Notes under the pieces: model-generated
The model's input: only the letters and a program-made list of their open reading frames with translations
What the model was told of the DNA's origin: nothing
The model's database searches: none
Translations under genes and position numbers: made by a program
Assembly (NCBI GenBank): GCA_017306015.1
Contig: JAFKJK010000015.1
Coordinates: 48,068 to 112,067 of the forward strand
Direction: 5' to 3'
DNA from: Propionibacteriaceae bacterium
GTDB lineage: Bacteria; Actinomycetota; Actinomycetes; Propionibacteriales; Propionibacteriaceae
DNA: 64,000 bases
Shown here: positions 1 through 8,446 of the stretch, piece after piece
Position numbering within the stretch: the first letter of the stretch is position 1
Layout of the letters: the number at the start of each line of letters is the position of its first letter

Positions 1-412
1 ACACGGTGAGCTGTGCGGTGAGCGCGTAGCCGATCGTGACCAGCACCAGGTGTGCCACCATCAGCCAGAACGACCAGAAGCCCACCAGCCGGTGGCGTCG
101 GGCGAGTTCGTCCTGCCCGTACACCCGCTCCACCGCCGGGACGCGGGCCATCAGCAACACCTGGATCAGCAGCAGATTCGCCGACACCAGGCCGGTCAGC
201 CGGCCGAGCGTCGTCAGCCCGTCCGCCCAACCGGAGAGCGCCTGGACGCCGCCGCCGGCCACCCACAGCGCGACGACCACGAGCATGCTCGCCCAGGTGA
301 CGACGCCGACCGCGTCCCGCCACCACCCCGGAACCCGGGCGGGCGGACGGCCGACCGGGAGGCCGGGCTGGCGCGCAGCCTGCGCAGGCGCCGCGTCGGT
401 CAGGATGGCCAT
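1..412 (-). CDS. Ferric-reductase-like transmembrane protein, C-terminus beyond window
   Basis: The first 137 residues of a membrane protein that runs off the left edge. After a polar N-terminus there are hydrophobic segments at about residues 33-50 and 65-85 and a third begins near 115. The stretch MARVPAVERVYGQDELARRH followed by a G-F-W-S-F-W-L-M-V-A-H run matches the b-type-cytochrome membrane domain of ferric reductase-like/NADPH-oxidase-like oxidoreductases, where this His is a haem ligand. These proteins usually continue into a ferredoxin-reductase FAD/NAD domain, which cannot be seen here. The ATG has a GGGAGCG just upstream. It lies downstream of and in the same direction as the two-component pair to its right, which may regulate it; that link is inference. 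Confidence 0.75.
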   Translation of the reverse strand, partial: MAILTDAAPAQAARQPGLPVGRPPARVPGWWRDAVGVVTWASMLVVVALWVAGGGVQALSGWADGLTTLGRLTGLVSANLLLIQVLLMARVPAVERVYGQDELARRHRLVGFWSFWLMVAHLVLVTIGYALTAQLTV

Positions 413-502
413 GTCGCTCCCGTCGGTCCGGATGATGCCCGGCCAGCTTGGGCGGTCGACCCGTCAGGTCGGCCAGCGATCGCTGTGGCGCTCCTGTGAG
501 AG

Positions 503-1786
503 TCAGGACGCCGGTGCGTCCAGCATCGGGAGCTCGACCCGAACCTCGGCGCCCGGGCGCCCGGGTGCCGATGTCGTCAGCGATCCCTGCGCCCGTTCGA
601 CACTCCGGCGGGCCAGCTGCAGGCCCAGTCCCGACGTGCCCGGACGCCGCTCCGCCGGGGTCGCCGGGAATCCGTCCCCCTCATCGCTCACCAGCAGGAC
701 GGCGCGACGTCCCGACTCCTCGAGGCCGACGCCGAAGCCGACCCCGTCCTCGGTGTGGGCGAAGATGTTGTCGATGCAGATGTCGACGATGTCGGCCAGG
801 TCGAGCGCGCTCAACGCCACCCGCAGCGGCGGCCGGGGAAGGTGGAGCTCGACGGCGCGTCCCTGGTCCTCGGCGAGCGGACGCCAGTAGTCGGTGCGGG
901 CGGCGACGACGGCGACCGCGTCGCACCCGGCCGGGAGGTCCTCCCGCAGCGGCCGGCGCGCCTCGGCCACCACCTGATCGATGGCGACCTGCAGCTGACC
1001 GACGAGCGCGCCCAACTCGGTCCTCGTGGCGGGATCGGTGACCTGCTCGGCCTCCAGCCGCAGAGCGGTGACCGGCGTCCGCAGCCGGTGCGCGAGACCG
1101 CGGACGCTGTCCCGCTCGGCGGCGAGCAGCTGGCCGATCCGTTCGGCCAGCCCGTTCAGTGCCGACCCCAGCTCGACGGTCTCCGGCGGTCCCGCGAGCG
1201 GAGCCCGGGCCGCGAGCTCCCCTGCCCTGAGGCGGTGGGCGGTGTCGGCGACCGCCAGCAGCGGACGGCTGACGCCGCGTCCGACCCGGGCGCCGACGAG
1301 CACCGCCACGCCACTGAGTCCGAAGCCGAGCGCGATGATGCTGATCCAGGCCAGCGGCACGCCTTGGGTGAGTTGCGCCGGCGTCATCGACGCGCGGATC
1401 ACGGCGACGCCGCCGTCCACGACCACCGGGACGTAGACCCGGCCGCCCTCGGCGTCCCGCACCGAGAAGGCCTGGCCCTCGCGGGCCCGCTGGTACGCCG
1501 GATCGGACGCGAATCCCGGCCACGACTCGCCGACCAGGCGACCGTCGGCAAGGACCACGCTGGTCGCGGCCGGCGATCCGGTGAGGCTGGGCTGGAGGAG
1601 GTCGGCCAGCCTCGGGTCGTCGTGGAGGCTGGAGACCAGCATGGCCACGGCGTCCGCCTGCTGGCTGGCCACGGCCATCGCACGGTCGCCGGCAAGGGTG
1701 TTCACCAGCAGCAGCAGCGGGATCACGAAGGACGCGACGATCGCGGTGCTGATCACCGCGACCAGCAGACTGATCTGGCGGCGCAT
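503..1786 (-). CDS. Two-component sensor histidine kinase
   Basis: A 427-residue sensor kinase. A transmembrane segment lies at about residues 6-30, followed by a roughly 110-residue extracytoplasmic sensor region, a second membrane segment near 145-167 and a HAMP-like linker. The H-box reads GLAHRLRTP with the phospho-acceptor His at about residue 233. The C-terminal HATPase domain shows an N-box (DNIFAH) and a G-box (DEGDGF, then GLGLQLARR). The ATG overlaps the last base of the upstream response regulator stop (TGATG), so the two are translationally coupled. The N-box is slightly atypical, but the ATP-binding motifs look complete. The stimulus is unknown. Confidence 0.9.
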   Translation of the reverse strand: MRRQISLLVAVISTAIVASFVIPLLLLVNTLAGDRAMAVASQQADAVAMLVSSLHDDPRLADLLQPSLTGSPAATSVVLADGRLVGESWPGFASDPAYQRAREGQAFSVRDAEGGRVYVPVVVDGGVAVIRASMTPAQLTQGVPLAWISIIALGFGLSGVAVLVGARVGRGVSRPLLAVADTAHRLRAGELAARAPLAGPPETVELGSALNGLAERIGQLLAAERDSVRGLAHRLRTPVTALRLEAEQVTDPATRTELGALVGQLQVAIDQVVAEARRPLREDLPAGCDAVAVVAARTDYWRPLAEDQGRAVELHLPRPPLRVALSALDLADIVDICIDNIFAHTEDGVGFGVGLEESGRRAVLLVSDEGDGFPATPAERRPGTSGLGLQLARRSVERAQGSLTTSAPGRPGAEVRVELPMLDAPAS

Positions 1787-2472
1787 CAGTCCTCCGCCGG
1801 CGGTGCCAGGCGCATGCCGACGCCGCGGACGGTGCGCAGGTAGCGCGGCGCTGCGGCGGTCTCGCCGAGCTTGCGACGCAGCCAGCTCAGGTGAACGTCC
1901 ACGGTGCGGTCGCCGCCGCCGAACGGCAGGCCCCACACCTCGGCGAGCATCTCCCTCTTGGTGACCACCTCGCCGGGACGGGACGCGAGCAGCCAGAGCA
2001 GGTCGAACTCCTTGCGGGCCAGCTCGATCGGGGATCCGTCCAGCCGCACCTGGCGGGCGGCCGGGTCGACCTCCAGTCCGCCGAGCCGGACGACGCGATC
2101 GGCGCCCGGGGTGCCGGCCCTGCGGAGCACCGCCCGGATCCGGGCAGCCAGCTGCTCTCCTCCGAACGGCTTGACCAGGTAGTCGTCCGCGCCGGCGTCC
2201 AGAGCCTCGACGACCGTGCGGTCGTCGTCCTGGGCGGTGACGACGATCACCGGCACCCGGCTCACGGCGCGGAGCATCCGCAGCACCTGCCGTCCGTCCA
2301 GATCGGGCAGGCCGAGGTCGAGCAGGACGACGTCGGGCTGCTCCTGCACCGCCAGCGTGAGGCCGCTCGTGCCGTCGGTGGCCACGGCGACGGTGTTCCC
2401 GGCCTCGGTGAGGCTGTGGCGCAGCAGCCGGCCGATGGCTGCGTCGTCCTCGATGACGAGCACCCGGGTCAT
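1786..2472 (-). CDS. OmpR-family response regulator
   Basis: A 228-residue response regulator. It has a receiver domain at residues 1-115 with acidic EDD near residue 8, the phospho-acceptor Asp in VVLLDLGLPD near residue 51, and Lys in YLVKPFGG. A winged-helix DNA-binding domain follows (about 130-225), with the VDVHLSWLRRKLGE and VRGVGMRL signatures. The start MTRVLVIEDD fits the usual N-terminus of the family; a longer open frame upstream has no family similarity. It is the partner of the histidine kinase that follows it by a one-base overlap. Confidence 0.92.
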   Translation of the reverse strand: MTRVLVIEDDAAIGRLLRHSLTEAGNTVAVATDGTSGLTLAVQEQPDVVLLDLGLPDLDGRQVLRMLRAVSRVPVIVVTAQDDDRTVVEALDAGADDYLVKPFGGEQLAARIRAVLRRAGTPGADRVVRLGGLEVDPAARQVRLDGSPIELARKEFDLLWLLASRPGEVVTKREMLAEVWGLPFGGGDRTVDVHLSWLRRKLGETAAAPRYLRTVRGVGMRLAPPAED

Positions 2473-2594
2473 GGCCGTAACGTACTCCAGCCCACGGACG
2501 CGCCCCTCCATGCCACCCGGTTCCCCGCCCCACCCCGGATGACCGCGCCGAACAGCGTCACCTCAGCGGAGGGATGGCGTGGCCGTCGCGGTCC

Positions 2595-4493
2595 TCACGC
2601 CGAGCCTCGCGGCAGCTTGAGGAGGACAGCCGTCCAGCCCGTCCCCGCTGCCCTGGCCCACAGCACGGTCGGATGCAGCGTCCTCAGGACGTGGGGGATC
2701 AGGCGGACGGCACCGGCCGGCGACTCGGATCCGCTGTGGATCCACAGGACGTCGTGCGCGCCGATGAGCCGTTCGCGGATGACGGACGCAGGCGTGACCG
2801 AGGTGTAGACCGTCGCCGCAGCCTCGTCGAGCCGGCGCATCGGGTTCTCGGCGAGGAGCTTCGGATCGGCCGCGGCCAGCATCCCGCTGGCGGTGGCCGA
2901 GGTGATCGCCGTCACCAGTCCGGGATGGGCTGCCTGCGCCTCACCGACGATGGCCATCACCCTCGACAGGTTCTCGCTGTGGCCATCGGGCGCACGCACC
3001 TGTTCCTGCGGCTGGAGCGTGGCCCCCGCCTGGACGCCCAGCACCAGCACGGCGGCGAGGACTGCGGTGCCCCGGCCGAGCCAGCCGCCGCTCCGGATCG
3101 GGACGCGCCGGACGAGCCGGGCGGCCGCTGTGGCGAGCATCACGATGCCGAGCGCGGCCAGTGCCGCCAGCGGGGGCAGGAAGGCGATCCAGTAGCGGAG
3201 CCGGAACAGGTTGGTCCGCACCGCCCCCAGCCCGATCTCCAGCACCAGCGGCACGCACAACCAGATCGCCAGGCTGCGAGGGAACTCCCGGCTGCGGTCG
3301 ACCCGGCTCAGCGCGCCGGCCAGTGCCAGGAGCAGGACGGGGATCGAGACCGCCGGGACGGGCGTGACCGAGATCCCGCGGACCAGCTGGACCATCACCG
3401 CCGCCGGCGTGACCACGCGGCCCGCCTGGGGACTGCTCGGGCCGGTTCCGTGCTCGAGGCTCACCAGCAGCTGCGCGGCCGCCAGCAGCGCTGCGACGGT
3501 CGCGACGACGAGGAACGCCCCGAGCCGACGGCGGCGCGCCGGGCCGGTGGCGGGTGCGGCGAGCGTCTCCACCAGGTGGGCGGGCCACTGGAAGAGACCG
3601 AAGGTGTGAATCGCGGCGACCCCGGCGAGGCTGAGCGCGTAGCCGGCCGCCGAAGCCGACTCCGCCGCGCCCCCGGCGCGCAGCAGGCGCGCCTCGGTGA
3701 TCGTGCTGCCGAGCAGCGTGGGCTCGCGTCCCGGGCGAAGTCGCCGGTCGAGGAGCAGCCAGCTGAGGGTGGCCGCGAACGCCAGGACGGCGTAGCCACG
3801 GGCCTCCTGGGCGTAGCGGTCGAAGCCGGGCAGGCTGATCAGCAGGAGCCCGGCCAGCACGCCCGCCAGCCGGCCGGCGTTGCGGGCGACGATCGCGTAC
3901 AGGGTCCCGACGGTGGCGACGGCGGCGACAGCCGAGAGCGTCCGCACCGCCACCAGCGTGGACACACCGGGCAGGATCGCGTGCGTCCCGATCGTCCACG
4001 CCTTCGCCAGTGCGTAGTACGGCACCCACGGTGCGTCCCGGCTGCCGAACAGCACCGCCAGCCCGTCCCAGCTCCGCTGCACGGCCAGGTAGGTGGCTCC
4101 CTCGTCGCTCCACGGCCAGGGGACGCCGATGCCGGCCGTCAGCACGACGGCGGCGACCGCGGTCAGGCCCAGGACGAGCCACCCACCCAGCGCGCGGCCG
4201 TCCCACCAGGGTCGGGGCCGGCCCGGGACGACGGGACGCGGGTACACCGCGGCGGACGGGCCGACCGCTCGGCCGGGGTGCTCGACCCGGGCACCGGCGG
4301 ACGAACGGACGCTCGTCCCGGGGCCGGCTGCCGCCCGCGTGCCGACCCGGACGCGCGGTCGTGGCTGCCACGACGTCCGCAGCGCCGCGGGATGCCGGCG
4401 CGCCTGCACCTCAGCCGCGTGCACGGTCGAGCCTCGCTCGCTGCCCTGGCCGAGACCTGCCGGCGTCCCCGGTCGCACCCGTCGGCGCCCCAT
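2595..4493 (-). CDS. GT-C family glycosyltransferase (GT39/ArnT-like membrane protein)
   Basis: A polytopic membrane protein of about 632 residues. An Arg/Pro-rich cytoplasmic N-terminus of about 85 residues precedes a first membrane segment, then a short outer loop with WPWSDEGATYL. That Asp-Glu pair in the first loop is the catalytic signature of GT-C enzymes that use polyprenyl-phosphate sugars. RYAQEARGYA is the second loop motif of the family, and ten or more hydrophobic segments follow. The likely role is sugar transfer to a cell-wall polymer or protein on the outer face of the membrane. The start is uncertain: a GTG 24 bases upstream is also open, and neither has a clear Shine-Dalgarno site. 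Confidence 0.75.
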   Translation of the reverse strand: MGRRRVRPGTPAGLGQGSERGSTVHAAEVQARRHPAALRTSWQPRPRVRVGTRAAAGPGTSVRSSAGARVEHPGRAVGPSAAVYPRPVVPGRPRPWWDGRALGGWLVLGLTAVAAVVLTAGIGVPWPWSDEGATYLAVQRSWDGLAVLFGSRDAPWVPYYALAKAWTIGTHAILPGVSTLVAVRTLSAVAAVATVGTLYAIVARNAGRLAGVLAGLLLISLPGFDRYAQEARGYAVLAFAATLSWLLLDRRLRPGREPTLLGSTITEARLLRAGGAAESASAAGYALSLAGVAAIHTFGLFQWPAHLVETLAAPATGPARRRRLGAFLVVATVAALLAAAQLLVSLEHGTGPSSPQAGRVVTPAAVMVQLVRGISVTPVPAVSIPVLLLALAGALSRVDRSREFPRSLAIWLCVPLVLEIGLGAVRTNLFRLRYWIAFLPPLAALAALGIVMLATAAARLVRRVPIRSGGWLGRGTAVLAAVLVLGVQAGATLQPQEQVRAPDGHSENLSRVMAIVGEAQAAHPGLVTAITSATASGMLAAADPKLLAENPMRRLDEAAATVYTSVTPASVIRERLIGAHDVLWIHSGSESPAGAVRLIPHVLRTLHPTVLWARAAGTGWTAVLLKLPRGSA

Positions 4494-4600
4494 CGCGTGG
4501 GGTGAGCGGTGCAACACTCAGCGGCTTCATGGGCCGGTCATCTCCGTCCAGCAGGGCATCGATTCGAGTGTTCTGCGGGGAGCCGCCCGGCCCCAGCGTC

Positions 4601-4618
4601 CTTCATCTGGTCTTCATC
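4601..4618 (+). promoter_or_regulatory. Direct repeat CTTCATC, 11-bp spacing; likely autoregulatory site
   Basis: Two identical CTTCATC heptamers start at 4601 and 4612, exactly 11 bases apart, about 32-49 bases upstream of the response-regulator gene. OmpR/PhoB-type regulators bind such direct repeats on one face of the helix, and many regulate their own promoters. The site therefore probably binds the product of the next gene. This is inference from spacing and position. Confidence 0.5.
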
Positions 4619-4649
4619 CGGCGCGACTACCGTTGTGGGTGGCAAGGAG

Positions 4650-5348
4650 GTGTGCATCCGCGTCTTGATCGTCGAGGACGAACGCCGGATCGCCGCCTAT
4701 GTGAAGCGCGGTCTGGAGGAGCAGGGGTATGCCGTCGATGCCGTCTTCACCGGGCCGGACGCCCTGTACTGGGCGGGCTCCACTCCCTATGACCTGATCC
4801 TGCTCGACCTGCTGCTGCCCGGCCTGAACGGGCTCGAGGTGTGCCGTGAGCTCCGGCGCCAGGACTGCCGCGCCTCGGTCCTGATCCTGACCGCCCGCGG
4901 CTCGATCGACGACCGCGTCCTCGGCCTGGACGCCGGCGCCGATGACTACCTCGTCAAGCCGTTCTCGCTGAAGGAGCTGCTCGCCCGGATGCGCGCGCTG
5001 ACCCGGCGCGCCGACAGCGGTGATCGGCAGCCGGTCCTCTCGGTCGCGGACCTCTCGATGGACACCAACACGCGGCGGGTCAGCCGGGCCGGTCACGAGA
5101 TCCAGCTCACCGCCAAGGAGTACGCCGTGCTGGAGTGCTTCCTGCGCGAGCCCGAACGCGTCCTGAGCCGGGAGAGCATCGCCGAGCACGTCTGGAACTA
5201 CGACGTCTACAACCAGTCCAACGTCGTCGACGTGTACGTCCGCAACCTCCGGCGGAAGATCGACGACGGCCACGGGCTGAAGCTCCTCCAGACCGTGCGC
5301 GGGGCGGGATACCGGCTCTCCGCCGCCGGGCGTCAGGTCCATCCGTGA
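4650..5348 (+). CDS. OmpR-family response regulator
   Basis: A 232-residue response regulator. The receiver domain has VEDERR at the N-terminus, the phospho-acceptor Asp in LILLDLLLPGLNGLE near residue 53 and YLVKPFSLKELLARM. The winged helix has AKEYAVLECFL, then VVDVYVRNLRRKID and VRGAGYRL. It is close to the MprA/TcrA/CutR type. The start is unusual: AAGGAGG lies at 4644-4650 and overlaps the assigned GTG, whereas an ATC codon at 4656, directly before RVLIVED, sits at ideal spacing. A GTG at 4635 is another possibility. The stop overlaps the kinase start by 4 bases (GTGA), so the two are one operon. Confidence 0.9.
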   Translation: MCIRVLIVEDERRIAAYVKRGLEEQGYAVDAVFTGPDALYWAGSTPYDLILLDLLLPGLNGLEVCRELRRQDCRASVLILTARGSIDDRVLGLDAGADDYLVKPFSLKELLARMRALTRRADSGDRQPVLSVADLSMDTNTRRVSRAGHEIQLTAKEYAVLECFLREPERVLSRESIAEHVWNYDVYNQSNVVDVYVRNLRRKIDDGHGLKLLQTVRGAGYRLSAAGRQVHP

Positions 5349-6739
5349 CCCTCCGGACCAGGTTCGCGCTGTGGATTTCCGCGTTGATGCTGGTCACGCT
5401 CGGGGCGTTCGGCGCCTTCGTCTATCTCGCCGTCGGACACTGGCTCGCCACCAGCCTGGACGACTCCCTCCGGCTCAGCGCAGCCCAGCTGATCGCTGCC
5501 AGCGACATCGACCACGGACAGCTCGACGTCTCCGAGAACCCGGTGACGCTCGACCCGGGGCTGACCGAGCAGCTGCGGGCCCGAGGGATGGGCATCCAGG
5601 TGTTCGCCACCTCGGGACGGCTCCTGCAGGCGCTCGGCCCGTCCGCCACCCTCAGCCTCGAGCCCGGCAGCCTCGACGCCGCCCTGGCCGGCCGGACCTC
5701 CCTCAGCACCCGTGCGGCCACGTCCGAAACCGGTGAGGTGAGGGTCTTCACCCAGCCGATCACGGCCGGCCAGCGGGTGATCGCGATCGCGCAGGTGTCT
5801 GGCAGCCTGGCCAACGTCGAGGCGCTCCGCCACACGCTGCTGGCCACCCTCCTCCTGGGCTCCCCCATCGTCATCGCGATCGCCGCCGCAGGGGGCTACC
5901 TGCTGGCCCGCCGGGCGCTGTCACCCATCGACGAGATCACCCGCACGGCCCGCAGGATCTCCGCCGAGGACCTGTCCCGGCGCCTGGACCTGCCCGACTC
6001 CGGTGACGAGGTCGGACGGCTGGCAGCGACCTTCGACGAGATGCTGGGACGCCTGGACGAGGCGTTCCGGCGAGAACGCCGATTCGCCAACGACGCCGCG
6101 CACGAGCTGCGCACGCCCCTCGCCGTCATGCAGTCGATCATCGGCGTCACCAGGCAGCGTCGTCGCCGCGCGGACGAGTACGAGTCCGCCCTGGACGACC
6201 TCGCGGACGAGACCAGCCAGCTCAGCGCGCTCACCGCCGACCTGCTGCAGCTGGCGAAGGCGGAGTCCGCGACCCGTCCGTCCGAGCCGGTCGACCTCGG
6301 TGAACTCGTCCCCGACGTGGTGGAGAGCCTGCGTCCCGCAGCCGAGGCCAAGGGGTTGGTGCTCACCTGTGAGCTTCACGGTGACCTGACCCTCTCCGGC
6401 GACACCGATGCGCTGATCCGGCTCCTTCTCAACCTCGTCCACAACGCCGTCAAGTACACCGCGGGCGGATCCGTCACTGTGTTCGCCGAAGGCGCCGGCG
6501 ACACGGTGACGATACGGGTCAGCGACACCGGCGAGGGCATCTCCCCCGAACACCTCCCGCACGTCTTCGAACGCTTCTACCGCGCCGACGAGTCCCGCAG
6601 CGCCCCCGGGACGGGCCTGGGCCTGGCCATCTGCCAGGAGATCGCACACGCCCACTGCGGCAGCATCACGGTGACCAGTGAGCCAGGCGTGGGCTCCGCC
6701 TTCACCGTGGCGCTGCCGCGCACCTCCGTCCCGGCCTGA
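5345..6739 (+). CDS. Two-component sensor histidine kinase
   Basis: A 464-residue sensor kinase starting at GTG inside the response regulator's stop. A membrane segment lies at about residues 8-30, an extracytoplasmic domain at about 31-160, a second membrane segment near 162-185 and HAMP to about 238. The H-box DAAHELRTP has its His at about residue 253. The catalytic domain shows the N-box (LLLNLVHNAVKYT), G1 (VSDTGEGI), the F-box (FERFYRADES) and G2 (GTGLGLAICQEIA). All motifs needed for activity are present. It probably phosphorylates the adjacent regulator, and the pair may act on the 4601 and 7482 sites. Confidence 0.93.
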   Translation: MTLRTRFALWISALMLVTLGAFGAFVYLAVGHWLATSLDDSLRLSAAQLIAASDIDHGQLDVSENPVTLDPGLTEQLRARGMGIQVFATSGRLLQALGPSATLSLEPGSLDAALAGRTSLSTRAATSETGEVRVFTQPITAGQRVIAIAQVSGSLANVEALRHTLLATLLLGSPIVIAIAAAGGYLLARRALSPIDEITRTARRISAEDLSRRLDLPDSGDEVGRLAATFDEMLGRLDEAFRRERRFANDAAHELRTPLAVMQSIIGVTRQRRRRADEYESALDDLADETSQLSALTADLLQLAKAESATRPSEPVDLGELVPDVVESLRPAAEAKGLVLTCELHGDLTLSGDTDALIRLLLNLVHNAVKYTAGGSVTVFAEGAGDTVTIRVSDTGEGISPEHLPHVFERFYRADESRSAPGTGLGLAICQEIAHAHCGSITVTSEPGVGSAFTVALPRTSVPA

Positions 6740-6831
6740 GCAGTGCCGAGAGCACGCCGGACCGAGTCGCGGACGGGCGTCGGCCCACGGTTCGAGCGGG
6801 CCCTCCTGTGGCCGCGTGGGATCATGGCCCG

Positions 6832-7227
6832 GTGACCGGCCGCAGGTTCTGGATGATCCCGCTGGTCTGGGTGCTCACCGTCGCCGGCGCCTCGACGCTG
6901 ACCTGGACGGTGATCTCCGCGGCCGGCACCCAGGTGAGCCGGCCGGTGACCGTCCCGACCTCAGCCCCGGCCGGGACCTCCGTCCCCACGGCCGGGCAGG
7001 CGACGCGCACCTGGACCGGACGCGGCGGCCGGCTGACCGCAACCTGCACGGACGCCTCGATCGCCCTGGGCACCGCGGTTCCGGACGTCGGCTACTGGGT
7101 GAAGGTCTACGACCCGGGCCCCGAGACCCTCCGGGTGGACTTCGAGTCCACCGATCCGGACGACCGCAGCGAGGTCCGGGTCGGTGCCGCCTGCCAGAAC
7201 GGCAGCCCCGAGTTCCGCCGCCTCTGA
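6832..7227 (+). CDS. Small membrane-anchored or exported protein, unknown function
   Basis: A 131-residue protein. An Arg-containing N-terminus is followed by one hydrophobic segment (about residues 7-28), a Thr/Pro/Ala-rich linker, and a roughly 80-residue extracytoplasmic domain with two Cys (TATC near residue 70 and AACQN near 123) that could form a disulfide. GTG at 6832 is preferred; GTG at 6808 would add eight residues. No family was recognised. The last codons (FRRL-stop) form the first part of a 47-bp unit repeated twice more downstream, so the present 3' end may have been made by the repeat expansion. Confidence 0.6.
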   Translation: MTGRRFWMIPLVWVLTVAGASTLTWTVISAAGTQVSRPVTVPTSAPAGTSVPTAGQATRTWTGRGGRLTATCTDASIALGTAVPDVGYWVKVYDPGPETLRVDFESTDPDDRSEVRVGAACQNGSPEFRRL

Positions 7228-7354
7228 CGGCCCGGATCCCCGCCGAACGCCACCGTTCCGTTCCGCCGCCTCTGACGGCCCGGACCCCGCCGAACGCCAC
7301 TGTTCCGTTCCGCCGCCCCTGACAGCCCGGACCCCGCCCAACGCCACCGTTCCG
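7213..7354 (+). repeat. Three tandem copies of a 47-48 bp unit, first copy inside a CDS end
   Basis: Copies run 7213-7260 (48 bp), 7261-7307 (47 bp) and 7308-7354 (47 bp). Each begins TTCCGCCGCC and ends CCACCGTTCCG or a close variant. The first includes the last five codons and stop of the upstream gene, and the later copies keep a TGA at the same place. Copies differ at a few positions, so the duplication is not brand new. A sequence near 7389-7403 (GAAACAGTGGCG) is complementary to the unit's end and could form a stem. Confidence 0.85.
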
Positions 7355-7481
7355 GTCATCCGCCACAGCGTGGGCTGGAGCGTTTGACCGAAACAGTGGC
7401 GCTCGGCGCTTGAGGGACCGGACGAGGGGACGGGACGGGAACGAGGGGACGGGGCGGGGAGGGCGGGGCGGGTGGAGCGGG

Positions 7482-7519
7482 GCTTGGCCGAAGCTTGTCA
7501 TCGGCTTGAGGTTGGCTTG
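7482..7519 (+). promoter_or_regulatory. Four GCTTG direct repeats at exact 11-bp spacing
   Basis: GCTTG starts at 7482, 7493, 7504 and 7515, 11 bases apart each time, ending 26 bases before the next gene's ATG. The last two are extended to GGCTTGAG. This is the layout of multi-site operators of OmpR/PhoB-class response regulators. The last two repeats can be lined up with the CTTCATC pair at 4601, agreeing at 14 of 24 positions by eye, so the same regulator may act on both. Confidence 0.55.
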
Positions 7520-7545
7520 AGCCGGGCGTCCCTAGCGTCGGGTGC

Positions 7546-8364
7546 ATGCTGAGACCTCTCGAGTCCGGGATCTTCGACTCCATCGCCGGACTGCCGCTCC
7601 ACCCGCTCGTCGTCCACTTCGCCGTCGTGCTGCTGCCGATCGCCGCGCTCGGCCTGGTCGTGCTCGTGGCGGTGCCGAAGTGGGCCGACCGGTTCGGCTG
7701 GCTGACCCTGGCCGGGCTTGCCGCCGGGACGGGAGCAGCCTTCGTCGCCAAGGCATCCGGCGAGGCTCTGGCCGCCCGGGTTGGCAACCCGGCCAGCCAC
7801 GAGTCCTCGGGGGACGTGCTGCCCTGGCTGGCCGTCGGACTGCTCGTGCTGGCGGGCATCTGGTTCCTGCTCCACCGCACCGGCCGGCGGGCGGGCCGGA
7901 CCCGTTCACCCGGGGCCGCCGTCACGGGCGTCCTGACCGCAGTCCTGGCGCTGGTCGTCACCGGGGTCACCGTGGTCGTCGGGCACACCGGGGCCCAGGC
8001 GGCGTGGGCCGGCGTGACCGCCGGCGCGGATCAGCCGAAGGCGGCCCCGTCGTCCTCCGGGACGCCGACCAGGACGCCGGGCAGCCCGTCCGCTTCCGCC
8101 ACCAGCGGGACGGCAGGCAGCGGGACGGCCGGCAGCTACACCATGGCGGACGTGGCCAAGCACGCCAGCGCGTCCTCCTGCTGGACGGCCATCAACGGCA
8201 AGGTCTACAACGTGACCGACTGGATCGGGCAGCATCCCGGCGGCCAGCGGGCGATCCTCGGCCTGTGCGGCAAGGACGGCAGCGCGGCCTTCAACGGCCA
8301 GCACGGTGGCGAGCGACGGCCGGCGTCCGAGCTCAAGCAGTTCCTGATCGGTACGCTCGACTGA
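7546..8364 (+). CDS. DUF2231 membrane protein fused to a cytochrome b5-like haem domain
   Basis: A 272-residue protein in two parts. Residues 1-150 form a four-helix DUF2231-type membrane domain, with LPLHPLVVHFAVVLLPIA at the first helix; the His residues there could bind haem or metal. A Ser/Thr/Gly-rich linker (about 165-197) leads to a C-terminal cytochrome b5-like domain (200-272) with SCWTAINGKVYNVTDWI and the haem-ligand motif HPGG; the second ligand is probably the His in GQHGGE. The likely role is membrane-bound electron transfer with the haem domain outside. Its promoter carries the four GCTTG repeats. Confidence 0.85.
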   Translation: MLRPLESGIFDSIAGLPLHPLVVHFAVVLLPIAALGLVVLVAVPKWADRFGWLTLAGLAAGTGAAFVAKASGEALAARVGNPASHESSGDVLPWLAVGLLVLAGIWFLLHRTGRRAGRTRSPGAAVTGVLTAVLALVVTGVTVVVGHTGAQAAWAGVTAGADQPKAAPSSSGTPTRTPGSPSASATSGTAGSGTAGSYTMADVAKHASASSCWTAINGKVYNVTDWIGQHPGGQRAILGLCGKDGSAAFNGQHGGERRPASELKQFLIGTLD

Positions 8365-8446
8365 TCGACGGGTCCCTGCGCAGGCGCTCGCCGAGCGGCC
8401 GCGGGAGCAGCGGAGTGTCGCGGCCGGCACCGTGAAGGAGCACGCC

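Noticed and set aside
503..2533. A single 676-codon open frame covering both the kinase and regulator genes on the minus strand
   Set aside because: Only the part after MRRQISLL resembles a protein family; the front part is an out-of-frame reading of the response regulator gene.
7213..7354. CRISPR-like array of 47-bp repeats
   Set aside because: No spacers separate the units and one copy lies within a coding sequence.
7503..7521. SoxR or HspR operator from the repeated CTTGAG
   Set aside because: Those sites are inverted repeats; here the units are direct repeats at 11-bp spacing and no MerR-type gene is near.
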